From: Mariprofundus ferrooxydans PV-1
Lineage (GTDB): Bacteria; Pseudomonadota; Zetaproteobacteria; Mariprofundales; Mariprofundaceae
DNA: 57,735 nucleotides
Direction: 5' to 3'
NCBI RefSeq assembly: GCF_000153765.1
Contig: NZ_DS022294.1
Coordinates: forward strand, 534,897 to 592,631
Positions 8,137 to 16,617 of this stretch are shown here, one piece after another; position 1 is the stretch's first letter; every line of letters starts with the position of its first letter. The position numbers and the translations under genes are program-made. The notes under the pieces are model-generated. The model was not told the DNA's origin, searched no databases, and saw nothing but the letters and a program-made list of their open reading frames with translations.

Positions 8137-11100
8137 TCACGCTTTATCATTCATGCCACTCTCCCCTGCCTGTTCAAACAGGCCGGAAAAATCTTCGGCA
8201 GGGATCGGGCGGCTGAACAGATAGCCCTGTACTTCATTACACTCCAGGCTCTTTAGCAGTTGCAGTTGAGCGCGGGTTTCCACACCTTCAGCGATAACGG
8301 TCAGTTGCAGCGTATGTCCGAGCTGAATAATAGCGCTTACAATGGCAGCATCTTCAGGATCGACAACCATGTCTCGTACAAAAGACTGATCGATCTTTAG
8401 CTTGTCCACCGCCAGTCGTTTCAGATAAGACAGGCTTGAATAACCTGTCCCGAAATCGTCGATGGAAAGCTTGATACCGATATCCTTCAGGCGATGCAGC
8501 GTTTCCATAACAACCTCGACATCATCCAGCAAAATGGATTCGGTGAGCTCCAACTCAAGGTTTTCGGCCGGCAAACCTGATCGCTCAAGGGCCTGGATCA
8601 CTGTCTCAACGATATTGCCACGCTTGAACTGGACTGCAGAGAGATTGACGGCCATGACCATCGATGGCATCCGGTTTCTCTTCCGCCAGACCTGAGCCTG
8701 TCTGCACGCTTCATTGAGCACCCACTCACCAAGCGGGATGATCAGGCCGCTCCGTTCGGCCAGCGGGATAAATTTAAGGGGCGGAACAAGCCCATGCTGT
8801 GGATGCTGCCAGCGTACCAGTGCCTCGGCCCCGATCATCCGCTCGTTGAGCGTATCGATTTGGGGCTGGTAGTAGATGCGAAATTCCTGATTGATGATGG
8901 CGTGACGCAATTGACCCTGCAACTGCATATGCTCCAGCGCGTTGATATTCATCTGCTCGGTGAAAAAGTTATAGGTATCTTTCCCTGCAGCCTTGGCCTT
9001 TTGCAAGGCTGCCTCGGACTGACTAATCAGCCTGTTAAAATCCCTGCCATCATTCGGAAAGATGGAGATACCGATACTGGAGGTAACTGAAACGATGTGA
9101 TCATCAACAGTAAATGGCTCAGAAAAGGCATCAAGGATCTTCTGGACAATGATTTCAATGGCCGCCAGATCGCCTACATCGCCCAGCAGAATGATAAATT
9201 CGTCGCCACCCTCGCGGCTGATCGTATCTGATTCACGTATACAGCCGTGCAGCCGCTCAACCACCTGAACAAGCATATGATCAGCAAGGCTGCGCCCCAG
9301 AACATCATTGACCAGATGGAAATCATCCAGGTTAAGAAAGAGCATGGCCACGTTCGAGCCACGGCGTCTGGCTGTTGCTGCTACCTGCTCAAAACGGTCA
9401 TGCAACAGGATACGATTGGGCATACCGGTCAGCGCATCATGATGAGCCATGAAATCCAGTCTATCCTCTGCCTCTTTATGCGCGACCCGCGTGCGCAGCG
9501 CGCCGATACCATAGGCAAGGTCACTGGCCAACTCTTCCAGCAATGCCACTTCATCAAGGTTAAATGCATCGGGCTCGGCTGCATAGATGGTGAGTACTGC
9601 CATTTCGGCTTTGCTGATAGCAAGAGGGAGGGCGATGCTCGACTGATAACCGCGCTTGATAGCTTGCTCACGCCATGGCGCCATCTTCGGATTATTCAGG
9701 CAATCCTGATTGACGACTTTTTTTCCTGTTCTTATCGCGGTGCCGGTGGGGCCCCGTCCCAGCTCCGTATCGGCCCATGTGATATTCACACTGTCCAGGT
9801 AACCCTCCTCATAACCGGATTGCCCCACCGGACGCACACTCTTGCCGGCATCGTGTTCGGCGATCCCCACCCAGGCCATCAAATAGCCGCCGGTTTTCAC
9901 AATCACCCGACACATCTCTTGCAGCAGGTTGGTTTCGTCACGGGCATGAACCAGCACCGAGTTACATGCACTAATGGTGCGCAGAGCCCGGTTCGCTTGC
10001 AGCAGCTCAAGCTCCGCTTCCTTACGCTGAGTGATGTCCTCATAGATGCCAAGCAGGCCGAAGAGCTCTCCGGCGGCACTGCGCAACGGCACCTTCGAGG
10101 TGCGCAACCAGATATGCCTGCCCTCCGGGGTCGTCTGCGGCTCCTCAAAGCCCAGCTTGGCTTCGCCGGATGCCATCACGCGATGATCGTCGGTGCGGTA
10201 AAGCTCAGCCTGCTCCCGCCAGCCCATATCGAAATCACTTTTGCCGACCAACTCCTCCGGCTGCGTCAGGCCGGCATCATGCGCGAAGGCGCTGTTGCAG
10301 CCCAGATAACGCGATTGGGCATCCTTCCAGAACACACGAATCGGCGCATGTTCGATGATCGAGCGGAGCAAATCCTTTGATTCCCTGAGTGCTTCATCAG
10401 CCTGCTTACGCTCGGTGATATCCTCAATCATGCACAGGTGCTGCGGCGAGCTGCCTTTCTCCCCTCTCAATGGTGCAATCGTCATTCTGACCCAGACAAT
10501 CGATCTATCCGGGCGAAAATACCGCTTTTCCATCGTAAAGCCGGGAATCCTTCCCGCATTCATCAAAGCCATATTATCCAGATCTGCCTGCACATCCTCC
10601 GGATGAGTAATACTCATCCAGTCAACAGCCTTCATCTCCTCGACAGACCTGCCGGCGATCTCGGCAAATCGTGGATTAAGCTCATGGATTGTCCCGTTGA
10701 GCGAATCAATCAGCGCCATACCCAAAGGCGCCTGGCGAAAGATGGTGGCAAAGCGTTCCTGACTTAATCGAATAACATCCGCTGAGTGTCTGCTTTCGGT
10801 AATGTCCAGTGTTGTGCCAGCCGAGCGCAGGGGCGTGCCATCATCATGGTAATAGGTCTCGCAGCGTTCATTGACCCACTTCACCAAGCCGTCCGGCAAC
10901 AGCAGGCGGTGCTCGATGTTGTAAGGGGTCCGATTCTTGACCGATGCCGTGTAGGCCCGGTCAACATACACCTTGTCATCCGGGTGCACCGTAGCCAGAA
11001 AGGTGTCATAGGTGTTTACCGAGCCGGGCTCCACACCGAATATGCGGTAGTTCTCATCCGACCACCAGAGGCTGTTTTCCAACAGATCCAGCTCCCAACT

Positions 11101-11790
11101 TCCCAGGTGGGCAACCCGCTGTGCTTCTTTGAGACGAAGCTCACTTCGCTGTAGCTCTAATTCCGCACGCCTGCGTTCGTCAATATCACGGGCCACAACC
11201 ATGACGGCAGGCTTTCCATCGAACTCGGTTCGCAAGGCATAAACTTCTGCCAATATCGATGTTCCGCCGGGCTGTAGCAGTCTCTCCTCCAGCTTCGGAG
11301 TCAACGCTTCTCCCTCGAATAGCTGACGCATCCGCTCCTGAACCACGATATGATCATCGGGGTGCACAAACTCCATTACCTGCCGACCGATAATGTCTTC
11401 CGGCTGCTTGCCGCCAAACAGCTTTGCGGCGGCATCATTGGCATACACCCATAGCCCACCCTGATGCACCGCTATCGCCTCGGGCGATACATCCATCAAA
11501 GCCTTGAACTGTTCTTCGCCTCGCCTTATTTCAGCCCGCATACGAGCGTCATCTATGCGTTGGGTAAAAAAACCGAACCCCAGAAACATGCACACAATAA
11601 ACATTCGCATCCACATTTCATGGTATACGGTAGGAAACAGATCATGGGACAGATTCCCCGGCTCAAAAAAGTAGAAATGAAGCAGCGACTCCCCGATCCA
11701 GAAAAGAGCGGCGAACAGCACCCCGAGCAGAACAAAAAAATGATGCTGAACCCACCCGGAGCCATCACCTGGCCTGATCCGCCTATTCAT
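8137..11790 (-). CDS. Membrane PAS/GAF sensor with GGDEF and EAL domains
   Basis: A 1,217-residue cyclic-di-GMP enzyme. Two membrane segments (about 17-35 and 58-78) are followed by four PAS modules (about 85-205, 215-335, 340-460, 466-590), a GAF domain (about 595-760), a diguanylate cyclase domain and a phosphodiesterase domain. The cyclase motif SREGGDEF (about residue 860) is intact, with an inhibitory-site RESD five residues before GGDEF. The EAL half keeps EALVRW, ELTES, IDDFGTGYSS and IAEGVET. Both activities therefore look possible, so the input domains probably choose between synthesis and breakdown. It stands alone, convergent with the DUF924 gene, and the start has only a weak ribosome site. 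Which signal each PAS binds cannot be read here. Confidence 0.93.
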   Translation of the reverse strand: MNRRIRPGDGSGWVQHHFFVLLGVLFAALFWIGESLLHFYFFEPGNLSHDLFPTVYHEMWMRMFIVCMFLGFGFFTQRIDDARMRAEIRRGEEQFKALMDVSPEAIAVHQGGLWVYANDAAAKLFGGKQPEDIIGRQVMEFVHPDDHIVVQERMRQLFEGEALTPKLEERLLQPGGTSILAEVYALRTEFDGKPAVMVVARDIDERRRAELELQRSELRLKEAQRVAHLGSWELDLLENSLWWSDENYRIFGVEPGSVNTYDTFLATVHPDDKVYVDRAYTASVKNRTPYNIEHRLLLPDGLVKWVNERCETYYHDDGTPLRSAGTTLDITESRHSADVIRLSQERFATIFRQAPLGMALIDSLNGTIHELNPRFAEIAGRSVEEMKAVDWMSITHPEDVQADLDNMALMNAGRIPGFTMEKRYFRPDRSIVWVRMTIAPLRGEKGSSPQHLCMIEDITERKQADEALRESKDLLRSIIEHAPIRVFWKDAQSRYLGCNSAFAHDAGLTQPEELVGKSDFDMGWREQAELYRTDDHRVMASGEAKLGFEEPQTTPEGRHIWLRTSKVPLRSAAGELFGLLGIYEDITQRKEAELELLQANRALRTISACNSVLVHARDETNLLQEMCRVIVKTGGYLMAWVGIAEHDAGKSVRPVGQSGYEEGYLDSVNITWADTELGRGPTGTAIRTGKKVVNQDCLNNPKMAPWREQAIKRGYQSSIALPLAISKAEMAVLTIYAAEPDAFNLDEVALLEELASDLAYGIGALRTRVAHKEAEDRLDFMAHHDALTGMPNRILLHDRFEQVAATARRRGSNVAMLFLNLDDFHLVNDVLGRSLADHMLVQVVERLHGCIRESDTISREGGDEFIILLGDVGDLAAIEIIVQKILDAFSEPFTVDDHIVSVTSSIGISIFPNDGRDFNRLISQSEAALQKAKAAGKDTYNFFTEQMNINALEHMQLQGQLRHAIINQEFRIYYQPQIDTLNERMIGAEALVRWQHPQHGLVPPLKFIPLAERSGLIIPLGEWVLNEACRQAQVWRKRNRMPSMVMAVNLSAVQFKRGNIVETVIQALERSGLPAENLELELTESILLDDVEVVMETLHRLKDIGIKLSIDDFGTGYSSLSYLKRLAVDKLKIDQSFVRDMVVDPEDAAIVSAIIQLGHTLQLTVIAEGVETRAQLQLLKSLECNEVQGYLFSRPIPAEDFSGLFEQAGESGMNDKA

Positions 11791-12304
11791 CGTTAAATGG
11801 CACCTGAAAACAATGTTTTATACATAAATCCTCATCATGCATACCTGCTACAGGACAGATCGCATCTCGTTTGCCGTTGGCCCTCTCTATGGAAAGTGAT
11901 CCTCCGGCATCATTTCAGGCAGGTGCCTCTTCGGACCTGCAGCTCAGAACAAATAGACTTAATAACACTTGATATAACAGAAAGCGCCCCAGAGCAGGGA
12001 AATGCCCTTCCATTTACTGACGCTAACCGGATTAAATATACCTCATCCAGGCTATTACGTCTTTAACTTTTTGAAAATCCCTTGGCAAACAGTATGTAAC
12101 GCATTCGGACTCAGGCCTGTTTTGCACCGTCAGATCGCCCGCAATCACGTTAGGTGTAGCGCTGTCCTGCTTGCGGTATTCTTGCGCAGTATTGTCGATA
12201 GCTGCACAACCCGGGAGGCAGGATTCACATGAATATACAGAAAAATTCTGAAACTGTGACCTGACTCATGGGATGGAATTACCGGATGATGAAGCGTGCA
12301 CACC
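11791..12304. other. Intergenic region with no convincing gene
   Basis: About 500 bases between the divergent GGDEF/EAL gene and mtgA. Reading frames here lack ribosome sites, have odd composition and match nothing I recognise. One tiny frame, ATG 12230 to 12265 (11 codons), follows a GGGAGG, but nothing else supports it. The stretch is more AT-rich than its flanks and probably holds promoters for both genes. Confidence 0.5.
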
Positions 12305-13045
12305 ATGCTCACTTCAACCATACAGGAACGCGCGCCTGTTGCAGCAACAGCCCTGCCCGTGATTAAACTGTTCAAATACGCTCTGCTGGCTGCATTAATC
12401 CTGCTTACCGGCTGGCTTGGCTGGGCCTATTCGCAGGTGCTGACATGGCGCGCCGGAAACCCGCAGATGAGTGCCTTTATGCAGCAGGATCTGGAGAGCA
12501 GACACATAAAAAATCCGAAAGCGCGGCTAAAACATCACCCCGTTCCGTACAAGCGCATCTCCGTGAATCTCAAGCGCGCGGTAATTGCCGCCGAGGATGC
12601 CTCATTTGTCGATCACAACGGCTTTGATCTGGATGGTATTCAGCTGGCCATGGAAAAAAACCTGAAGGCCGGGCATATCACGGCCGGCGGCTCGACCATT
12701 TCACAGCAGCTGGCCAAGAACCTCTTTCTCTCGGGCGAGCGCACACTTCTGCGCAAGGCTGAGGAGGCAATCTATACCGTAATGCTTGAGGCCACGCTTT
12801 CCAAACGGCGAATTCTGGAGCTCTACCTGAACTATGCGGAGTGGGGCAACCGCATCTACGGGGCCGAAGCTGCCGCCCGCCACTACTACGGCATTCCCGC
12901 CTCCATGCTCTCCCCCTGGCAGGCCGCCCGCCTGGCCGCGATCCTGCCCAACCCCCGCTACTACGATGGACGACGAACGGAGTGGATATCCGAAAAATCG
13001 AACACCATCCGCCACTATATGCCGATGGTACGCATTCCTCGCTAA
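12305..13045 (+). CDS. mtgA: Monofunctional peptidoglycan glycosyltransferase
   Basis: MtgA polymerises lipid II into glycan strands at the outer face of the inner membrane. A membrane anchor (LLAALILLTGWLGWAYS) precedes a family 51 glycosyltransferase domain with the catalytic motif AAEDASFVDHNGFD and the second block GGSTISQQLAKNLFLS, then RKAEEAIYTVMLE and ILELYLNYAEWG. There is no transpeptidase domain, and at about 246 residues it matches the monofunctional family. The start is either ATG 12305 or GTG 12296, three codons upstream; neither has a strong ribosome site. It stands alone on the plus strand. Confidence 0.95.
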   Translation: MLTSTIQERAPVAATALPVIKLFKYALLAALILLTGWLGWAYSQVLTWRAGNPQMSAFMQQDLESRHIKNPKARLKHHPVPYKRISVNLKRAVIAAEDASFVDHNGFDLDGIQLAMEKNLKAGHITAGGSTISQQLAKNLFLSGERTLLRKAEEAIYTVMLEATLSKRRILELYLNYAEWGNRIYGAEAAARHYYGIPASMLSPWQAARLAAILPNPRYYDGRRTEWISEKSNTIRHYMPMVRIPR

Positions 13046-13118
13046 CAACTCCCAACACAAAAACATTGAGATCTGGCGCCATATTGACGATATTGATCCA
13101 ATAGGGAGGGAAGCCACC

Positions 13119-13979
13119 GTGAACACCTCTGACTTACTGATTCGACCAATGCTTCGTGAAGAGCTTGATCTTGCCCTGAATTGGGCTGCCGCTGAAGGGT
13201 GGAACCCGGGGCTTGATGATGCTGTTCCATTTTACGAGGCCGACCCGCAAGGTTTTCTGATCGGCCTGCTCGATGATCAGCCGGCTGCCATGATCTCGGC
13301 CGTCACCTATGGCACAAGCTTCGCATTCATGGGCTTTTACATCGTCAGACCGGAATATCGCGGGCGCGGCTATGGCTGGCAGATATGGCAGGCAGCCATA
13401 GCCCGGCTTGCAAACCGCAACATTGGACTCGACGGTGTCCCTGACCAGCAGGATAATTACAGAAAATCGGGATTTATATTGGCGCACAGAAATATCCGCT
13501 ACCAGTGGTCCGGCCACCCCCTTCCACCACAGGCACCACTGCCCGGGGGAGCCTCACTCATCCCTCTTGATGGGGCCGCATTGAGCAGCCTCAAGCGTTA
13601 TGACCGGGCTTTTTTTGCCGATGATCGCACACAATTTCTACACAGCTGGATTGTACAACCCCACTGCACTGCAATAGCTGTACAACAGGGTGAGGAGCTG
13701 CTCGGTTATGGCGTCATCCGGCGATGTCGCGATGGTGCCAAAATCGGTCCGCTGTTTGCCGATACGCCGGAGATTGCGGCATCACTGTTTTCCGCACTCT
13801 GCAGTCACTCCGATGAGCCCGTCTTCCTTGATGTACCCGAATGCAATACAGCGGCCATGGCGCTGGCAGAGAGACACGGTATGCACCGGGTATTTGAGAC
13901 GGCGCGCATGTATACACAACAGGCGCCGGAAATATCACTGGAGCGCACCTATGGCATCACCAGCTTCGAGCTCGGTTAA
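13119..13979 (+). CDS. GNAT-family N-acetyltransferase, two-domain
   Basis: A 286-residue protein. The N-terminal half is a GNAT fold with the acetyl-CoA loop VRPEYRGRGYGWQIW. The C-terminal half resembles the second acetyltransferase-like domain (DUF1248/Acetyltransf_18) found in YitH-type proteins, with FLDVPECNTAAMALAERHG near the end. The GTG at 13119 is chosen because AGGGAGGG (13103-13110) lies eight bases before it; the frame is open further upstream only as an overlap with mtgA. The substrate is unknown. It follows mtgA after 73 bases and may or may not be cotranscribed with it. Confidence 0.8.
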   Translation: MNTSDLLIRPMLREELDLALNWAAAEGWNPGLDDAVPFYEADPQGFLIGLLDDQPAAMISAVTYGTSFAFMGFYIVRPEYRGRGYGWQIWQAAIARLANRNIGLDGVPDQQDNYRKSGFILAHRNIRYQWSGHPLPPQAPLPGGASLIPLDGAALSSLKRYDRAFFADDRTQFLHSWIVQPHCTAIAVQQGEELLGYGVIRRCRDGAKIGPLFADTPEIAASLFSALCSHSDEPVFLDVPECNTAAMALAERHGMHRVFETARMYTQQAPEISLERTYGITSFELG

Positions 13980-14082
13980 GCCTGCTACAACTACCTCGGC
14001 TTTCTGATCCACCGCAATATCTCCGCCTGCCGGCGTGTTTATGGCGCTTGGCCTGCTACCGGGAAGCCAGTAAGCTGACGCA

Positions 14083-14574
14083 ATGAAAACACTGATCCTG
14101 ATCCGCCATGCCAAATCCGACTGGGGTGACCTGTCAGCCCCCGACTATGACCGCACACTCAACCACCGGGGACTACATGACGCTCCGGTGATGGGGCGTC
14201 GCCTGGCCGAACAGACGTTGGTTCCGGATCTGTTTACCGCCAGCAGCGCCGTGCGGGCACGCATGAGCGCCGAATTGATGGCAGAAGCCATGGGCTACCC
14301 TGAAGCGCAGCTGCATTGGCGCGATGAGCTCTATCTGGCAGAGCCTTCGACCATGCTGGATATCATCCGAAAGACCCCCGAGACGGTCAACTCTCTGGCA
14401 CTGCTGGCCCATAATCCCGGCATGACCGGGTTGGTCGAGCGCCTTACCAGCGAGCGCTTTGACCATATGCCGACAGCCGGCGTGGTCACACTGAAAGCGG
14501 AGATCGCACACTGGCGCGAGGCTGGTCGCCGCTGGCAACTGCACTGTTTCGACTATCCTGAGCATTTGCAGTGA
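14083..14574 (+). CDS. SixA-like histidine phosphatase
   Basis: A 163-residue member of the histidine phosphatase superfamily. It begins MKTLILIRHAKSDW, where the RHA histidine is the phospho-acceptor, and has LALLAHNPGMTGL with the second catalytic histidine. This compact form matches SixA, which removes phosphate from phosphohistidine proteins such as ArcB or PTS-Ntr components. A full PTS-Ntr cluster lies about 37 kb away in this window, which makes that target plausible but unproven. The stop overlaps the start of the next small gene as GTGA. Confidence 0.8.
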   Translation: MKTLILIRHAKSDWGDLSAPDYDRTLNHRGLHDAPVMGRRLAEQTLVPDLFTASSAVRARMSAELMAEAMGYPEAQLHWRDELYLAEPSTMLDIIRKTPETVNSLALLAHNPGMTGLVERLTSERFDHMPTAGVVTLKAEIAHWREAGRRWQLHCFDYPEHLQ

Positions 14575-14813
14575 ACCCGCCTCCGCCTACACTGCGCGCC
14601 ATACTTATGGATAAACTGAAAATACTCCTGCCGGGCAGGATCTATCAGACACTGAAGCACGCTTTGCCGGCAGAGGGGTTCACCATCTGCCTGAGCGAGC
14701 TAACCCGCAAAATTCATGTGCCCTTATCTTATGCCGATGCGTTGTATGATTGGCGCCTGCATCTGACACCGATCCGTGAACAGGCAGAAAAGGCAAGAGG
14801 ACAGACACCGTGA
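14571..14813 (+). CDS. Small hypothetical protein (80 residues)
   Basis: A short soluble protein squeezed between the SixA-like gene and trhP. It overlaps the first as GTGA at its start and the second as GTGA at its end, so position argues for a real, coupled gene. An ATG at 14607 is an alternative start giving 68 residues. The product is basic in the middle (ELTRKIHVPL) and ends in a short helix, YDWRLHLTPIREQAEKAR. I recognise no domain. Confidence 0.55.
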   Translation: MNPPPPTLRAILMDKLKILLPGRIYQTLKHALPAEGFTICLSELTRKIHVPLSYADALYDWRLHLTPIREQAEKARGQTP

Positions 14814-16165
14814 GCAAGCCCGATATCGAACTGCTGGCACCCGCCGGCACCATAAAAAACATGCGTTATGCCTTCGCTTTTGGCGCGGATGCTGTCTATG
14901 CAGGCCAGCCACGTTACAGCTTGCGCGTCCGCAACAACGATTTCCAACTGGATAACCTGCAGACAGGCATTGACGAAGCACATGCTCAGGGCAAGAAGTT
15001 CTTTGTCGCCAGCAACCTGTTGCCGCACAACAGTAAGCTTAAACGCTATCTGGAGCATATGCAGCCGGTGATCGATATGCGGCCGGATGCGCTGATTATG
15101 GCCGATCCCGGTTTGATCATGATGGTCCGCGAGCGCTGGCCCGAAATGCCCGTCCACCTCTCGGTACAGGCTAACACGATGAACTGGGCTGCCGTGAAAT
15201 TCTGGCAGTCGGTCGGAGTATCACGCGTGATCCTGTCACGCGAGTTGAGTCTGGACGAAGTCGAAGAGATTCGTCAGCGCTGCCCGGACATTGAGCTGGA
15301 GGTGTTTGTACACGGCGCTCTCTGCATGGCCTACTCCGGCCGTTGCCTGCTCTCCGGCTATTTCAACCATCGCGATGCCAATCAGGGCTCATGCACCAAT
15401 GCCTGCCGCTGGGATTACGGCATGGAAAGTGCGGCTGAAGACATTTCCGGCGATATTATCCCGGTCAAGGTCATGGATGGCATGAATGCGCAGCCGTTTG
15501 CCGATACAGGCAATGTTGAGCGTCACCCGCTCGCCGACAAGGTCTATACACTGACTGAACCCGGACGCCCGGAAGAGCAGAACCCGATATTCGAGGATGA
15601 GCACGGCACCTACATCATGAACTCGAAAGATTTGCGGGCTGTGCAACATGTTGAGCGGCTGGTGAATATCGGCGTGGACTCACTGAAGATCGAAGGGCGC
15701 ACCAAATCCCATTATTATGTTGCACGCACTGCACAGGTTTACCGGCAGGCGATTGATGATGCGTTGGCCGGTCGGCCGTTTGACGCATCGCTGCTGCATC
15801 AGCTCGACGGACTGGCCAACCGGGGTTATACCGATGCCTTTTATACGCGCAAACGTGCATCGGCGACCCAGAATTACGATACCGGAAGCTCCATATTTGA
15901 CGTGCAACGCTTTGTCGGTGAAGTCCTCGCCTACCATGATGAGACAGGCATGGCGGAAGTGCTGGTGAAAAACAAGTTTTCTGTCGGCGATACGGTTGAA
16001 TTAATGAATCCGGGCGGAAACCGTACCTTCACCATCACATCGATTAACGATGCCCGTTACGGCCACCCCATGCAGGTTGCTCCCGGCAGCGGCCATCAGG
16101 TGTTAATCCCGGTTCCGGTCAAAGCGGACAAGCATGCGCTGTTGATCGTCAACCTGTCTCAATGA
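14810..16165 (+). CDS. trhP: U32-family tRNA hydroxylation protein TrhP (YegQ)
   Basis: TrhP is needed to hydroxylate uridine 34 of certain tRNAs to 5-hydroxyuridine. The 451-residue product has the U32 features ELLAPAGTIKNMRYAFAFGA at the start, VHGALCMAYSGRCLLSGYF, and GSCTNACRWDYG. These supply four cysteines of the kind that hold an iron-sulphur cluster in this family. It continues with ExEHGTYIMNSKDL and SLKIEGRTKSHYYVA, typical of the YegQ branch rather than the RlhA or UbiU/V branches. Length equals E. coli YegQ. The GTG start overlaps the previous stop, and the stop overlaps the TerB-like start (ATGA). Confidence 0.9.
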   Translation: MSKPDIELLAPAGTIKNMRYAFAFGADAVYAGQPRYSLRVRNNDFQLDNLQTGIDEAHAQGKKFFVASNLLPHNSKLKRYLEHMQPVIDMRPDALIMADPGLIMMVRERWPEMPVHLSVQANTMNWAAVKFWQSVGVSRVILSRELSLDEVEEIRQRCPDIELEVFVHGALCMAYSGRCLLSGYFNHRDANQGSCTNACRWDYGMESAAEDISGDIIPVKVMDGMNAQPFADTGNVERHPLADKVYTLTEPGRPEEQNPIFEDEHGTYIMNSKDLRAVQHVERLVNIGVDSLKIEGRTKSHYYVARTAQVYRQAIDDALAGRPFDASLLHQLDGLANRGYTDAFYTRKRASATQNYDTGSSIFDVQRFVGEVLAYHDETGMAEVLVKNKFSVGDTVELMNPGGNRTFTITSINDARYGHPMQVAPGSGHQVLIPVPVKADKHALLIVNLSQ

Positions 16166-16617
16166 TCAGGGCACTCAAGCAGATGTGGGCCCAGGCTGCT
16201 GCCAGCCCGTCAGCCACAAAACAGCACGATGTTGCACTGGCTGTAGCCGCCCTGATGACCGAGGTCATGCGCATGGATGGCGAGGCAGATGCAGCTGAGC
16301 GTGCACATATCGTTGGCAGACTGGAGCAGCGCTTCGGATTGGACACAACTGCGGTTCACCGGTTAATCGAAGATGCAGGCAGGGAGACTGAAGAGGCACT
16401 GGACCTGCATCAGTTCACCTCGGTTGTGGTCAAATCCTTTACCACGGAAGAGCGAATTCAGATACTGGCAGACCTATGGCAGGTGGCCATGGCAGACGGG
16501 TATGTCGACCCCTATGAAGAGCAGCTGCTGCGTCGCATCGCCGAGTTGATGGGGCTGCATCACAGTCAGTTTATCCGGGCAAAAATCAGTGCCGGTGCAG
16601 ATAAAATAAACGGCTAG
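16162..16617 (+). CDS. TerB-like helical protein
   Basis: A 151-residue soluble protein made mostly of helices with the TerB/DjlA-like pattern: AVAALMTEVMRMDGEADAAE, then LADLWQVAMADGYVDPYEEQ. The paired acidic turns bind divalent metal in characterised relatives. TerB proteins are linked to tellurite resistance and stress, but no other ter genes are nearby, so this should not be read as a resistance locus. The ATG overlaps the trhP stop (ATGA). Its TAG stop shares a CTAG with the TAG stop of the convergent gene. Confidence 0.8.
   Translation: MIRALKQMWAQAAASPSATKQHDVALAVAALMTEVMRMDGEADAAERAHIVGRLEQRFGLDTTAVHRLIEDAGRETEEALDLHQFTSVVVKSFTTEERIQILADLWQVAMADGYVDPYEEQLLRRIAELMGLHHSQFIRAKISAGADKING

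Noticed and set aside
9247-10380. A 377-residue plus-strand frame opposite the GGDEF/EAL gene
   Set aside because: Composition is that of an antisense shadow and no ribosome site is present.
11797-12066. An 89-residue frame in the gap before mtgA
   Set aside because: No ribosome site, no recognisable fold, and odd composition.
16162-16617. A tellurite-resistance locus
   Set aside because: Only a TerB-like fold is present, with no terA, terC, terD or terZ near it.
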